DNA from: DATMNI01 sp035570275
Lineage (GTDB): Bacteria > Acidobacteriota > Terriglobia > Bryobacterales > Bryobacteraceae
Direction: 5' to 3'
DNA length: 64,000 bases
Assembly: GCA_035570275.1 (NCBI GenBank)
Contig: DATMNI010000078.1
Coordinates: 1 to 64,000, forward strand
Shown: piece after piece, positions 1-9,013 of the stretch
Numbering within the stretch: the first letter of the stretch is position 1
Layout of the letters: the number at the start of each line of letters is the position of its first letter
Made by a program: the position numbers and the translations under genes
The notes under the pieces: generated by a model
The model's input: the letters and a program-made list of their open reading frames with translations, nothing else
What the model was told of the DNA's origin: nothing
The model's database searches: none

Positions 1-180
1 AGTTTCCGTGACAGAACACCGTTGCCCAGATGAAGCCTTTCAGCCAGCGCCGAAACGGAACCTGCCGGCAGGCCCCGCCCGGACGAGCTGTGCCAGATTG
101 TCAGGGTTCTTGATCGCCTTGCCCAGCACCTTCCGCCCGCCAGGAATCTCGGCAATTGCTTTTGTTTCCATGTTGGCCAT
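1..180 (-). pseudogene. Xre/MbcA/ParS-type antitoxin, N-terminal part, frameshifted
   Basis: Read on the minus strand from the ATG at 180, the peptide begins MANMETKAIAEIPGG and continues to ...DNLAQLVRAG. A run of four G (near 73-76) then shifts the frame. The other frame continues the family pattern as LPAGSVSALAERLHL and GNGVLSRK to the window edge. The motif of a Leu-Val-x-x-Gly-Leu-Pro followed by a putative helix-turn-helix is typical of antitoxins paired with RES- or MbcT-like toxins; the toxin would lie outside the window. One extra G explains the break, so it is either a pseudogene or a homopolymer sequencing error. The family call is by motif only. Confidence 0.5.
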
Positions 181-249
181 CTGGCTACTTTTGATCTGCC
201 ATTAGGCCGACATTTTCAAAGTGTATGCCCACTGGAGACCCGCGTCCGA

Positions 250-439
250 CTGTACCGGTGCTGTACCGATGTGGTATTTCGTGTCCTTTTGGGCAATCTC
301 AGCCTTTTTAGAATCTGTAAGTTACACATTCTGCTAGGCTTATGAGAATCGTGGTTCGAGCCCATGCCGGGGAGCCAACTCTTTAGTTTCAGCCTCTTAG
401 GGTGGCCACCAACCCAACCGTGTACAAGCCGTGTACAAA
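250..439. other. Possible integration (att) site: tRNA 3'-end-like sequence flanked by short direct repeats
   Basis: Bases 350-377 fold like a tRNA T arm (stem CGTGG/CCATG, loop TTCGAGC) followed by seven bases of acceptor strand, a discriminator base and CCA. No matching 5' acceptor half (TCCCCGG) lies within 100 bases upstream, so this is a tail, not a gene. On either side are pairs of 11-base direct repeats: CTGTACCGGTG/CTGTACCGATG at 250-271 and CCGTGTACAAG/CCGTGTACAAA at 418-439, resembling arm-type sites of tyrosine recombinases. The arrangement is what an element integrated at a tRNA 3' end leaves behind. No integrase gene is seen. The remainder of 181-655 holds nothing I can assign. 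Confidence 0.35.
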
Positions 440-655
440 CATCGACCTGAGCCGTGGAATTATATGTCGCCGAAGTCCTTGTTGCCGCAGTCCCGTAGAC
501 GTTGAAGTCGGTGCCGTAGCCGTGAATCGCGATCGAACTCTATAACCGCAGGAGAGCCCAAGCGAAAGAGGAAAGCGTGGCGGCTGGTTTTAACGGCCTG
601 CAGCGGGCGCTCAGCGTCGCGCAGATGCTCGAACGCCCATCGACTGACCGCTTAG

Positions 656-1261
656 TCATGTGGTCGGACTTTCACGCCCGACCAGTTCGCGGAACTGTAC
701 GACATCAACGTGCTGAGCACGCAGCGCGTCAACCGTTCCGCGCTGCCGCAGCTAAGAAAGCAGGGACGCGGGCTGCTGGTCTGGGTATCGAGCAGCAGCG
801 TCGCAGGCGGCACGCCGCTCTACCTCGCGCCGTACTTTGCAGCGAAGGCTGGTATGGATGCCCTGGCCGTCCAATATGCCCGCGAGCTGGCCCTCTGGGG
901 CATCGAAACTTCGATCGTCGTGCCCGGCGCATTCACCAGGGGCACCAACCATTTCGCCCATTCGGGAACGCCGGCCGACAAGAAGCGCGCCGGCGAGTAC
1001 GAGGCCGGGCCCTATAAAGGATACGGAGAAAAAATCCAGACGGCCTTTGCCGCTATCGTTCCGGATGATGCCGATGCGGGTGCAGTTGCAGAAGCAATCG
1101 TAAAGGTCGTGGACGCCCCCTTCGGCAAACGTCCGTTCCGCGTCCACATCGATCCGACGCAGGACGGGGCCGAGGTTGCCTTCGCTGTCATCGACCGCGT
1201 GCGGGCCGAGATGCTGCATCGCGTCCGGCTCGACGAATTACTGGCACCAGTTAGAAGTTAA
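656..1261 (+). pseudogene. Short-chain dehydrogenase, 5'-truncated
   Basis: The frame opens after a stop at 653-655 and immediately reads TFTPDQFAELYDINVLSTQ, the middle of an SDR. The catalytic region is present: VSSSS, then YFAAK as the YxxxK pair, and a VVPGAFTRGTNHF segment. The nucleotide-binding Rossmann start (TGxxxGxG) and the NNAG motif are missing, and no in-frame sequence upstream supplies them. Roughly the first 90-100 residues are lost, so a GTG at 710 would give only a non-functional C-terminal piece. It ends against the convergent AraC gene. It is probably a remnant created when the left boundary of the accessory region formed. Confidence 0.65.
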
Positions 1262-2215
1262 GCCGCTTCCAATTCTTGCTTTCGGGCAGCCTCGCGGTAG
1301 CGTTTCGGCGACATCCCAACGGTTCGTTTGAAGGCGTTGCTAAAGGCGCTCTCGGAGGTATACCCGAGTGACAAAGCGAGGGCGGCTACCCGAACGCTTT
1401 CGGTCCGCAAGGCGCGCTCGGCCAGGCGCATGCGCCAGTTGAGAAGGTAGGTGAGCGGCGGAACGCCCGCGACAGTCTTGAAGCGCACAACGAACGTCGT
1501 GCGGGACATCGCCGTCGCTTTGGCCAGTTCTTCAAGCTGCCATGACCGGGAGGGATCGCTGTGCATCATGCGCAACGCAGGTGCGATCCGGTTGTCGCCG
1601 AGTGCGCGCAACCATCCGGGCGGCAGAGCCCCGGATGCTTCCAGATGGGCGCGCAGAATCTGAATGAATACGAGCTGGGCGATTTGCCCCGCAGCGAGAT
1701 GGGAACCCGGGAGGTTGGCTAGCTAGTTGTTCGTGGACCAGTTGGTCGAGAAGCCATCTCAGGACCGCTGCGTGCGCCGAAACGGCCCGCACGTGGATCA
1801 AAGGCGGGAGGACGTCCACGAGGAGCCCTCCGCATGCTGGGTCCAACCGGACAAACCCTCCGATCTGAAGGCAATCCTCGCCGCCGCCGAGACTCACTAC
1901 CTCGCTGACATTGGGGGAAAACACTCTTGCCGCCTCGATAGGCGCGACGGCCAAATCGCTGGCTAGGGCAAAAGACTGTGGGGATGAGAGCAGGAACGCG
2001 TCGCCGGCTTCTATCCGCAGGGGCTCTCCTCCGCCGTCGGTTGAAAGCCAGCACCTGCCCCTGATTAAAGCGGAGAATTTCAATTTATCGAAAGCCGGAA
2101 ATCGAATCGCCCACGAACCTCCGGCGGTGAAGCCACCTGAGACCACCGATCGGGCGTTTGCCAGTCTGAGGATGTCGGAGAACGGGTCAACCGTCACTTC
2201 CGTACTATCGCGCAA
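1258..2215 (-). pseudogene. AraC-family transcriptional regulator, frameshifted
   Basis: The N-terminal part from the ATG at 2215 is the cupin-like ligand domain of the AraC subgroup that begins DPFSDILRLANARSVVSGGF. The C-terminal part (ending at 1258) carries both helix-turn-helix units (WQLEELAKATAMSRTTFVVRF and ALALSLGYTSESAFSNAFKR) with the usual GMSPKRYR ending. The two halves are in different frames. The shift sits near 1710 in a GGG run, and removing one G restores a protein of about 318 residues. The gene is divergent from the extended SDR at 2284 and would be its natural regulator. It is either a true pseudogene or a one-base sequence error. Confidence 0.7.
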
Positions 2216-2283
2216 CTAATACGCACTTTCAACTATTGGTAGGACGAGGAGGCCACAATACACTGGTCTCAGGAAAGGGATCT

Positions 2284-3306
2284 ATGAGCAGAGTTCTTGT
2301 GACGGGCGGGTCGGGATTCGTAGGCGCTCACGTCATCCTACAGTTGCTGGGCGCAGGCCACCAGGTGCGCGCCACGGTACGAAATTTGAATCGCGAGGGC
2401 GCCGTGCGCGCGATGCTCAAAGCGGGCGGCCAGGATCCTGAAGACCGCCTATCATTTTTTGCCGCAGATCTTGTCAACGACGCCGGCTGGTGCGATGCTG
2501 TCGCCGACTGCGATTATGTCATGCATGTGGCGTCGCCGATCCCCGGCAGCGCACCCAAGCACGAGGACGAATTGATCATTCCGGCGCGCGAAGGCACCCT
2601 GCGGGTCTTGCGCGCGGCGCCAAACGCGAACGTAAAGCGGGTTGTGCTGACATCATCCTGCGGCGCGGTCTACTACGGTCATCCGCCGCAGAAAGCGCCG
2701 TTCGACGAAACAAGCTGGACAATCGTGAACGGCGAGCTGACCGCCTACGTTAAATCCAAGGCGCTTGCCGAACGCGCCGCATGGGATTTTATGTCCAGGG
2801 AGGGTAACGACCTCGAACTCTCCGTCGTGAATCCAGCCGGAATATTCGGTCCGATTCTCGGACCGGACTCTGCGTCATCCGTCGATCTGATCAAGCGATT
2901 GATGAACGGCATGCCGGGCGCTCCGCGCATCTTTTTTGGCGTCGTGGACGTACGAGACGTTGCGGACCTGCACCTCCGCGCGATGACTCATCCGGCGGCC
3001 AAGGGCGAACGCTTCATCGCCGTGTCCGGCGATGCCATTTCGATGGTCGATATCGCCAGGATTCTGAGAAGGCGCCTCGGGGCCTCAGCCAGAAAAGTGC
3101 CGCGTCTTCAGTTGCCGGATTGGTTAGTGAGGCTCGCCGCGAAGCGTGATGCCTCCGTGCGGCAGGTTCTGCCCCTGCTCGGCGTGATCAGGAATGCCAC
3201 CAGCGAGAAAGCCAGGCGGGTGCTCGGCTGGTCATCGCGCTCGAATGAGGACGCCGTCGCCGCCACCGCAGAGAGCCTGCTTCGGTTTGGACTGGTGAAG
3301 CTCTAA
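2284..3306 (+). CDS. NAD(P)-dependent extended SDR, dihydroflavonol-4-reductase-like
   Basis: About 340 residues. The N-terminus has the extended-SDR nucleotide motif TGGSGFVGAH, followed by LTSSCGAVYYG and the active-site pair in TAYVKSKAL (YxxxK). This is the pattern of DFR/cinnamoyl-CoA-reductase-like enzymes that reduce aldehydes or ketones with NADPH. The start at 2284 is chosen because AGGAAAGGG stands just upstream; the frame is open further upstream to 2236 but without conserved sequence. It is divergent from the broken AraC gene. The substrate cannot be told from sequence. Confidence 0.8.
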   Translation: MSRVLVTGGSGFVGAHVILQLLGAGHQVRATVRNLNREGAVRAMLKAGGQDPEDRLSFFAADLVNDAGWCDAVADCDYVMHVASPIPGSAPKHEDELIIPAREGTLRVLRAAPNANVKRVVLTSSCGAVYYGHPPQKAPFDETSWTIVNGELTAYVKSKALAERAAWDFMSREGNDLELSVVNPAGIFGPILGPDSASSVDLIKRLMNGMPGAPRIFFGVVDVRDVADLHLRAMTHPAAKGERFIAVSGDAISMVDIARILRRRLGASARKVPRLQLPDWLVRLAAKRDASVRQVLPLLGVIRNATSEKARRVLGWSSRSNEDAVAATAESLLRFGLVKL

Positions 3307-3397
3307 GGGTTCCGCGCTCATCCGCCATCTCGCTCGCCGAATTCGGTAGAGCGGCAAGACATGCGTGCCGTGAGCGCGGTCTCCGATTAGGACTAAG

Positions 3398-4339
3398 CTA
3401 TTTTCCCCGCGCGTTACTCAGCGCGGCTGTCCGCGTTTCAAAAGCGAGATAGCCGGACTTCAGCGCAGCCTCGAGTGTCATCGCCTGCTCCTGTGTCACC
3501 GAGCGGAACATGTCGTTTGCGGGGAAGGGCTTTCGCATGCCGGCGCCGACTGCCGAGATATGGCGCGCCATGTCCAGGTTGATACGCCCGTCGCGCTCGC
3601 TCAGCTCCATGAGCCGCTTTTGCCAGGCTTCTGCTGAAATCGTTTCGTGCCTCAGGGAGCGCCCCAGATGCCGACCGATAATCCCGGCGACCTCGCTGTG
3701 GGTGAATTTTTCGGTGCCGGTCGGATAGACCGCCGTCTTTTCGCCGAACCGTTCTGGAAACCGCAGGGCCGCAATGGCCAGCCTTCCGGCATCCTCGCCG
3801 GCTATCCAGTTCATGGCCAGGTCCGGAAACGAGTTCCGGATTACACCGTCGCCCGCGATATCCTCGCCGTGCAGCAACTCAAGATTTTCAAAGAACAGGG
3901 CGGCGACGCGCAAATGGATGCAGGCCAATCCCGCCCGCTCAAGCAGTTCCTCCGCCAGCCATTGGGCGCGCCCCAGGTGACTTAGACTATCAGGGGTCGC
4001 GGGCGCCATCGACATCACGACGAGACGTTTCAGTCCCGCCACGCGCGCGGCTGAAGCGAAGTTGGCTGCGGCATCGACGATTCCGCCCGCTATCGGATAG
4101 GTGAAATAAGCCGTGAAGGTCCCATCAAGTGCGGGGATGAGACTCCGCCGATCGTGAAGATCTCCGACCACAACTTCCGCGCCAAGCTCTTCCAGAGACC
4201 TTGCCCGGTCGTCTCGCTTTCGAACCAGCGCGCGGACGGGCATGCCCAGCTTGAGCAACTGCCGCGCCACATACGCGCCTGTTCCGCCGTGCCGGCCAGT
4301 GCCGCCGATCACAAAGATCGGTTTTGATGCTTCACTCAT
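3398..4339 (-). CDS. NmrA-like NAD(P)-binding protein
   Basis: 313 residues, starting MSEASKPIFVIGGTGRHGG with a GxxGxxG dinucleotide fold. There is no YxxxK catalytic pair, and the downstream part (VGDLHDRRSLIPALDG, then an RVAALFFENL segment) matches the NmrA/HSCARG type of atypical SDR, which act as redox sensors or quinone reductases. The ATG at 4339 is preceded by AGGAGAAG. The frame is open upstream into the next gene, but that part is not protein-like. It lies 22 bases downstream of the SDR at 4362-5111 and is probably co-transcribed with it under TetR control. Confidence 0.8.
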   Translation of the reverse strand: MSEASKPIFVIGGTGRHGGTGAYVARQLLKLGMPVRALVRKRDDRARSLEELGAEVVVGDLHDRRSLIPALDGTFTAYFTYPIAGGIVDAAANFASAARVAGLKRLVVMSMAPATPDSLSHLGRAQWLAEELLERAGLACIHLRVAALFFENLELLHGEDIAGDGVIRNSFPDLAMNWIAGEDAGRLAIAALRFPERFGEKTAVYPTGTEKFTHSEVAGIIGRHLGRSLRHETISAEAWQKRLMELSERDGRINLDMARHISAVGAGMRKPFPANDMFRSVTQEQAMTLEAALKSGYLAFETRTAALSNARGK

Positions 4340-4361
4340 GCGACTTCTCCTGTTGATGCGC

Positions 4362-5111
4362 CTATACCTGTGCCATGCCGCCATCCACGAACAATTCCGC
4401 GCCCGTGATGTAGCTGCTGTCCTCGGAAGCAAGAAACACCACGGCCTTCGCGACCTCATCGGGCCTGCCGAGCCTGCCGAGCGGAACACTGTTCGGGATC
4501 ATTTTCCGGCGCTCCTCGCCCGCCCCTGAGGACGCCAGCAGGTCATTCAGTCCGGGCGTATCGGTAGCTCCCGGACTCACCGCATTCACGCGAATGCGGC
4601 GGGCCTTCAAGTCGGTGGTCCAGGTCCGCGCGAAGGAACGCACGGCGGCTTTCGTGGCCGCATAAACGCTATTCGCCGGCAGTCCCTTGCTGCCGACAAT
4701 CGACGCGTTCAGGATGATCGAGGCGCCATCCGGCATAAGCGGCAGCGCCTTTTGCACGGTGAAGAGCAGGCCTTTCACGTTGACGCTGAAGATCGAGTCA
4801 TAGTGCTCCTCGCTGATCGTGCCGAAAGGAGCGTACATCGCAACGCCGGCGTTGGCGAAGACAATATCGAGCCTGCCCTTCTTGCGCTTGATCTGCGCGT
4901 AGAGTGCGTCCAGGTCGCCGAGGTTCGACACGTCGCCCTGCACACCGGTGACATTTCTTCCGATTTCCTTTACCGCCGCCTGCAACTCAGCATCGCGCCG
5001 CCCCGTGATAAAAACGTACGCGCCTTCGTTTACAAACTGCCTCGCCGTCGCCAGGCCGATGCCGCCATTGCCGCCGGTAATCAGTGCAACTTTTCCTTCA
5101 AGCTTGCCCAT
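4362..5111 (-). CDS. Short-chain dehydrogenase/reductase
   Basis: 249 residues from the ATG at 5111, chosen because GGAAGG lies just upstream; an in-frame ATG at 5135 is less well placed. Classical SDR motifs in order: TGGNGGIG near residue 13, FANAGV near 85, the serine in ILNAS and YAATK near 150, VNAVSPGATDTPG, and the C-terminal ITGAELFVDGG. An NAD(P)-dependent oxidoreductase of unknown substrate. It is the first gene of a two-gene unit with the NmrA-like gene and is divergent from the TetR gene, with a palindromic operator between them. Confidence 0.88.
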   Translation of the reverse strand: MGKLEGKVALITGGNGGIGLATARQFVNEGAYVFITGRRDAELQAAVKEIGRNVTGVQGDVSNLGDLDALYAQIKRKKGRLDIVFANAGVAMYAPFGTISEEHYDSIFSVNVKGLLFTVQKALPLMPDGASIILNASIVGSKGLPANSVYAATKAAVRSFARTWTTDLKARRIRVNAVSPGATDTPGLNDLLASSGAGEERRKMIPNSVPLGRLGRPDEVAKAVVFLASEDSSYITGAELFVDGGMAQV

Positions 5112-5137
5112 TGCATCCTTCCTCGCTCTTGACATCT

Positions 5138-5155
5138 ATATGATACTCATCATAT
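5138..5155. promoter_or_regulatory. Palindromic operator, probably for the adjacent TetR protein
   Basis: ATATGAT-ACTC-ATCATAT is a perfect 7-base inverted repeat around four bases. It sits 27 bases upstream of the SDR start and 120 bases upstream of the divergent TetR gene. Size and position fit a TetR-family operator overlapping the SDR promoter. Confidence 0.55.
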
Positions 5156-5274
5156 ACAATCAAGAGGGATAAAAAACTTCGGCCAACGCGCTGTTTGCCG
5201 AGCCAAGCCGGCGCCGCGGCGCAGGCCGTATCAATGGAAGCCGCTCGATTCGTGCGGCGGAGACAGAATCAGGG

Positions 5275-5859
5275 ATGGGATACAGCCAGAAACATAAAGC
5301 GGAGACCCACGCCAAGCTTGTAAAGCTCGCGGGCCGCGTCTTGCGCCAAAAGGGACCGGAAAAAGTGGCCGTGGTCGACCTTATGCATTCAGTCGGCCTG
5401 ACGCACGGCGGCTTCTACGCCCATTTCAAGTCCAGGGAAGCGCTGCTCGTCGAAGCGCTCCAGGGTGTATTCGAAGACGCACGGCAGATATACCTCCGCA
5501 TGGGCGAAGGCGTGTCGCCCCGCCGCGCGCTCACCTCTTTTATCGACGCCTATCTCTCGACCGGCCATCGGGACCGGCTTTCGGCGTGTCCCATCGTCAC
5601 TCTTGGCTCCGATTTTCCCCGGCAATCCAGCAGGTTCCGCGCGACGTTCAATGCGGGCGTGAACATGCTCGTCAACATTCTTGGTCAATGGATCGATGCC
5701 GCCGGCATCCCCAATAGCGAGACGCTTGCCGCTTCCATGCTCTCCGCCATGGCGGGCGCGATCGCGGTGGCGCGCGCCGTCCCCGACAAGCGCCTCTCCG
5801 AGAATGTACTGGAGGCGACGCGCGAGGCGATTAAGGCACGGTTGCCGCCAGCGCATTAG
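5275..5859 (+). CDS. TetR-family transcriptional repressor
   Basis: 194 residues. The N-terminal helix-turn-helix is clear (VVDLMHSVGLTHGGFYAHF followed by KSREALL), with a ligand-binding helical domain after it that includes CPIVTLGSDF. This subgroup (TetR/AcrR with a conserved Cys-Pro in the effector domain) often senses reactive electrophiles or quinones, which would suit the neighbouring reductases; that link is inference. It is divergent from the SDR at 4362-5111, with the palindrome at 5138-5155 in the shared promoter. Confidence 0.88.
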   Translation: MGYSQKHKAETHAKLVKLAGRVLRQKGPEKVAVVDLMHSVGLTHGGFYAHFKSREALLVEALQGVFEDARQIYLRMGEGVSPRRALTSFIDAYLSTGHRDRLSACPIVTLGSDFPRQSSRFRATFNAGVNMLVNILGQWIDAAGIPNSETLAASMLSAMAGAIAVARAVPDKRLSENVLEATREAIKARLPPAH

Positions 5860-5932
5860 TCTTTTGCAGGGCAGCGGAGACGGCTTCTGTTTCCAAACTT
5901 ATGAATTTCCCGGCATGTTGGAAGGAGCACCG

Positions 5933-6382
5933 ATGAACCTGATGGATGAAGTTGCCAGCGGCCTCGATGGCCTGTCGCAACTGCGGACACTGATGGCTTC
6001 GGGGCGCAAGCCGGGCATCATGGTCTCACCCGGCTTGGATTTTGTCGAAATCGAAGCGGGCAAGGCCGTCTTCACGGGAACGCCGGGGGAGCACGCCTAC
6101 AATCCGATCGGCGCGGTCCATGGCGGCTATGCCGCAACGCTGCTGGACTCCGCCTGCCGCTGCGCTGTGCATTCCCGTCTCACGGCAACGCAGGCTCATA
6201 CGACCCTGGAACTGAAGATCGCTTACCACAGGCCGATCACCAAGGACACCGGACTTGTGCGGGCCGAGGGCGTCATGCTTTCATTCGGACGGAGAGTAGC
6301 GTTTGCCGAGGCCAAGCTGACCGATACGCAAGGCAAGCTGTACGCCTCCGCGACATCGACGCTGCTCGTATTCGAAAGGTGA
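5933..6382 (+). CDS. PaaI-family thioesterase (hotdog fold)
   Basis: 149 residues. The signature NPIGAVHGGYAATLLDSA holds the conserved His-Gly-Gly of PaaI/4HBT acyl-CoA thioesterases, and the terminal strand ASATSTLLVF is typical. The ATG at 5933 is preceded by GGAAGGAG; an in-frame ATG at 5915 overlaps that site and is less likely. It follows the TetR gene by 73 bases and may be read through from it. Probable role: hydrolysis of an aromatic or acyl-CoA thioester; substrate unknown. Confidence 0.85.
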   Translation: MNLMDEVASGLDGLSQLRTLMASGRKPGIMVSPGLDFVEIEAGKAVFTGTPGEHAYNPIGAVHGGYAATLLDSACRCAVHSRLTATQAHTTLELKIAYHRPITKDTGLVRAEGVMLSFGRRVAFAEAKLTDTQGKLYASATSTLLVFER

Positions 6383-6411
6383 CGCGTATCTCGCGTCCTC
6401 CACAGCCGCCG

Positions 6412-7302
6412 CTAGGACGCCAGCGCTCGCAAAGCCGCAACGTCGCGCCGCGGCGGGGCTCCGAACATTCGGGAATACTCGCGGCTGAACTGGGATGGGC
6501 TTTCGTAGCCGACCTGAAACGCCGCCGTCTCGACATTGGCAGCCTCCGTTACAATCAGCCGGCGCGCTTCAAGCAGGCGAAGCTGCTTCTGATACTGCAG
6601 CGGCGTCATGGCGGTAATCGCCTTGAACTGCCGGTGAAATGCCGAGGGGCTCATCCTTGCGATCGAGGCCAGCTCATCGATCCGGATGGGCTCAGCGAAC
6701 CGGTCGCGCAGGGTATGGATCGCCCTGACCACGCGCTGCGCATGACTGTTGGCAAGGGTCATTCTCATGACCTCGCCGCCGTGCGGACCGGTCAGCAGCC
6801 AATAACAAATCTCGCGCATGATTGCCGGATAGAGGATCGGGATTGCCTTGGGTGTCTCAAGCAAGCGCAGCGTGCGGAGCGTGCAGTCGATCAATTGCCC
6901 GTTGAGATCCGTGACCAAAGCACCCCGTCCTAAGTCTTTGCCGGGGGCGGGCGGCGCGTCGAGGCCTCCCGCCACCTCGCGCATCACGGCAGGATCGAAT
7001 TCTATGATGACGCCAAGATAGGGTTCGCTCGGGCTCGCTTCCGCCACGCGACCGAAGGCCGGCATCTCGACGCTGACGACGAGCGCCTGCCCCGCGCCGT
7101 AGTCGATCCTCCTGTTTCCGAACGTCGCCCACTTTGCGCCCTGCACGACGACGCAGAGCGCGGGCTTGTGGATGCGATAGTCCGGCCGCCGCTCATGATC
7201 CGACCTGAGGATGGTCACGCCTTCAATCGCCGTCACGAACGGACTCTGCCCGGATTGCGCCTCCGTATAACGCCTGACGGCTGCCACCAGTTCCTTCGAC
7301 AT
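6412..7302 (-). CDS. AraC-family transcriptional regulator with AraC_N domain
   Basis: 296 residues. The N-terminal half is the AraC_N effector domain (PALCVVVQGAKWATFGNRR, then YGAGQALVVSVEMP). The C-terminal half carries two helix-turn-helix units (IDELASIARMSPSAFHRQFK and AAFQVGYESPSQFSREYSR). This subgroup (YqhC type) commonly controls aldehyde-reductase genes next to it, which fits the divergent SDR genes from 7446. Intact, unlike the AraC gene at 1258-2215. Confidence 0.88.
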   Translation of the reverse strand: MSKELVAAVRRYTEAQSGQSPFVTAIEGVTILRSDHERRPDYRIHKPALCVVVQGAKWATFGNRRIDYGAGQALVVSVEMPAFGRVAEASPSEPYLGVIIEFDPAVMREVAGGLDAPPAPGKDLGRGALVTDLNGQLIDCTLRTLRLLETPKAIPILYPAIMREICYWLLTGPHGGEVMRMTLANSHAQRVVRAIHTLRDRFAEPIRIDELASIARMSPSAFHRQFKAITAMTPLQYQKQLRLLEARRLIVTEAANVETAAFQVGYESPSQFSREYSRMFGAPPRRDVAALRALAS

Positions 7303-7445
7303 CCCGACTCCTCGCCAGTACGGCCTCTCTTTAAAAAGGTAGCTGTCCTTGCAGGATTAGGCAAGAATCAGGACGGTTCCGGCATTCACGCCCGGGGGAT
7401 TCGAAAGTAAGCTTGAGATAGATCAACAGAGAGAAGGAGCCGATC

Positions 7446-8225
7446 ATGTCGACAACAAATGCTGAATTATCAGCGACTGAGATTGCAATCGTCACCGGCG
7501 GGAGCCGCGGGCTGGGCCGCAATACGGTGATAAACCTCGCCAAGCGCGGCGTCCATTCGATCTTCACGTACAACTCAAATCGTGCAGAAGCCGACAAGGT
7601 GATCGCCGCCGTCACGGAGGCGGGAGCCAAAGCTACCGCGTTGCAGCTCGATACGGGAAACGTAAGCTCGTTCGACGCCTTCGTGAAGAACGTAAAGACG
7701 GCACTAGCCGGTTTTGGCGTCGAGCGTTTTGACTACCTCGTCAACAATGCCGGAACTTCGCATCACAACGCCTTCGAAAAGACGACGGAGGAAGAACTGG
7801 ACAGCCTCTATAACGTCCACTTCAAGGGCGTGTTTTTCCTGACGCAGAAGTTGCTGCCGCTGATGAATGACGGCGGCAGGATCGTGAATGTAGCATCCGG
7901 CCTCACGCGCATCGCAATTCCAGGAAGCGCCCCCTATGCATCCATGAAGGGCGCTATCGAGGTTCTCACCCGCTATCTGGCGAAGGAGCTTGGTCCGCGT
8001 GGAATCGCAGCCAATACTGTCGCCCCCGGCGCCATAGCGACCGACTTCAGCGGCGGGATGGTCCGCGACAATCCCGAAATCAACAAGCGCGTTGCGGAGA
8101 TGACGGCGCTTGGCCGCGTCGGTCAACCTGATGACATCGGCCCGATGATCGCCTCGCTGCTTTCCGAGGAAAATCGCTGGATCAACGGCCAGAGGATCGA
8201 GGTCTCCGGCGGCATGAGCCTTTAA
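7446..8225 (+). CDS. Short-chain dehydrogenase/reductase
   Basis: 259 residues. TGGSRGLG near residue 17, LVNNAG near 99, the serine in VNVASG and YASMK as the active-site pair, then VAPGAIATDFSGG and a WINGQRIEVSGG ending. A complete classical SDR. AGAAGGAG lies just before the ATG. First gene of a pair with the SDR at 8268, divergent from the AraC gene that probably regulates both. Confidence 0.9.
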   Translation: MSTTNAELSATEIAIVTGGSRGLGRNTVINLAKRGVHSIFTYNSNRAEADKVIAAVTEAGAKATALQLDTGNVSSFDAFVKNVKTALAGFGVERFDYLVNNAGTSHHNAFEKTTEEELDSLYNVHFKGVFFLTQKLLPLMNDGGRIVNVASGLTRIAIPGSAPYASMKGAIEVLTRYLAKELGPRGIAANTVAPGAIATDFSGGMVRDNPEINKRVAEMTALGRVGQPDDIGPMIASLLSEENRWINGQRIEVSGGMSL

Positions 8226-8267
8226 CGCTTCATGGGGCGCGAAAACAGTCATTGAAAGGTATCGAAC

Positions 8268-9002
8268 ATGCAAACTCCGTCGAAGAGAATCGCCCTCATC
8301 ACGGGAGCGAACAAAGGAATCGGGTTTGAAATCGCACGCCAGATCGGACAGACGGGCGTGACGGTCCTTGTGGGAGCGCGTAACAAGGCGGCTGGCGATA
8401 AAGCCGCCACTACGCTCTCAGCCGAAGGGATCGACGCCCGCTTCGTGGCGATTGACGTTGCCGATTATGCGTCCATCGAGGCCTCTGCCGGCTCGATCAC
8501 GGACGGCTTCGGCCGTCTTGACATCCTCGTCAACAATGCGGGCATCAACGATCCCTCTGACGGCCCGGCCCTCACGGCCCGGCTCGACGCCGTCGAGCGC
8601 GTGTTGCGCACAAACTTCCTTGGCGCCCTGGCGGTCACGCAGGCGATGCTTCCGCTCCTGCACAAATCAACGGCTGCCCGCATCGTCAATGTGTCCAGCG
8701 GCCTTGGTTCTCTCACGCTGAACGGCGACCCCTCGTATCCGTACGCTGCAGCAAAGCTGATCGGCTACAGTGCCTCCAAAGCAGCCCTCAACATGTTGAC
8801 CGTGCAGCTCGCCTACCTGCTCCGGGACACGGCCATCAAGGTCAATTCCGCCGATCCCGGCTATACCGCCACGGACCTCAACGGCCGCCGCGGTACGCAG
8901 ACCGTTCCCGAAGGAGCTGCAGAAGCAATCTGCCTGGCGCTGCTCGCCGATGACGGGCCCACTGGCACGTACTCCGATAGCAAGGGCATCGTGCCCTGGT
9001 AG
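8268..9002 (+). CDS. Short-chain dehydrogenase/reductase (carbonyl-reductase-like)
   Basis: 244 residues. TGANKGIGFEIAR at the N-terminus, LVNNAGIND near residue 85, serine in VNVSSGLGSL and YSASK as the active site, then NSADPGYTATDLNG. The TGANKGIG start and the long insertion before YSASK resemble plant and animal carbonyl reductases. It lies 42 bases downstream of the preceding SDR and is likely in the same transcript. It converges with the LysR gene. Confidence 0.88.
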   Translation: MQTPSKRIALITGANKGIGFEIARQIGQTGVTVLVGARNKAAGDKAATTLSAEGIDARFVAIDVADYASIEASAGSITDGFGRLDILVNNAGINDPSDGPALTARLDAVERVLRTNFLGALAVTQAMLPLLHKSTAARIVNVSSGLGSLTLNGDPSYPYAAAKLIGYSASKAALNMLTVQLAYLLRDTAIKVNSADPGYTATDLNGRRGTQTVPEGAAEAICLALLADDGPTGTYSDSKGIVPW

Positions 9003-9013
9003 AGGGCGCGAAG

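Noticed and set aside
335..377. Complete tRNA gene
   Set aside because: Only the T arm and acceptor 3' strand are present; no D arm, anticodon stem or 5' acceptor strand can be built.
577..1017. Plus-strand frame of 146 codons overlapping the SDR remnant
   Set aside because: No protein-like motifs; the SDR frame explains the sequence.
1719..2219. Several frames on both strands over the N-terminal half of the AraC remnant
   Set aside because: Arg- and Pro-rich shadows; the cupin-like AraC frame is the one with family motifs.
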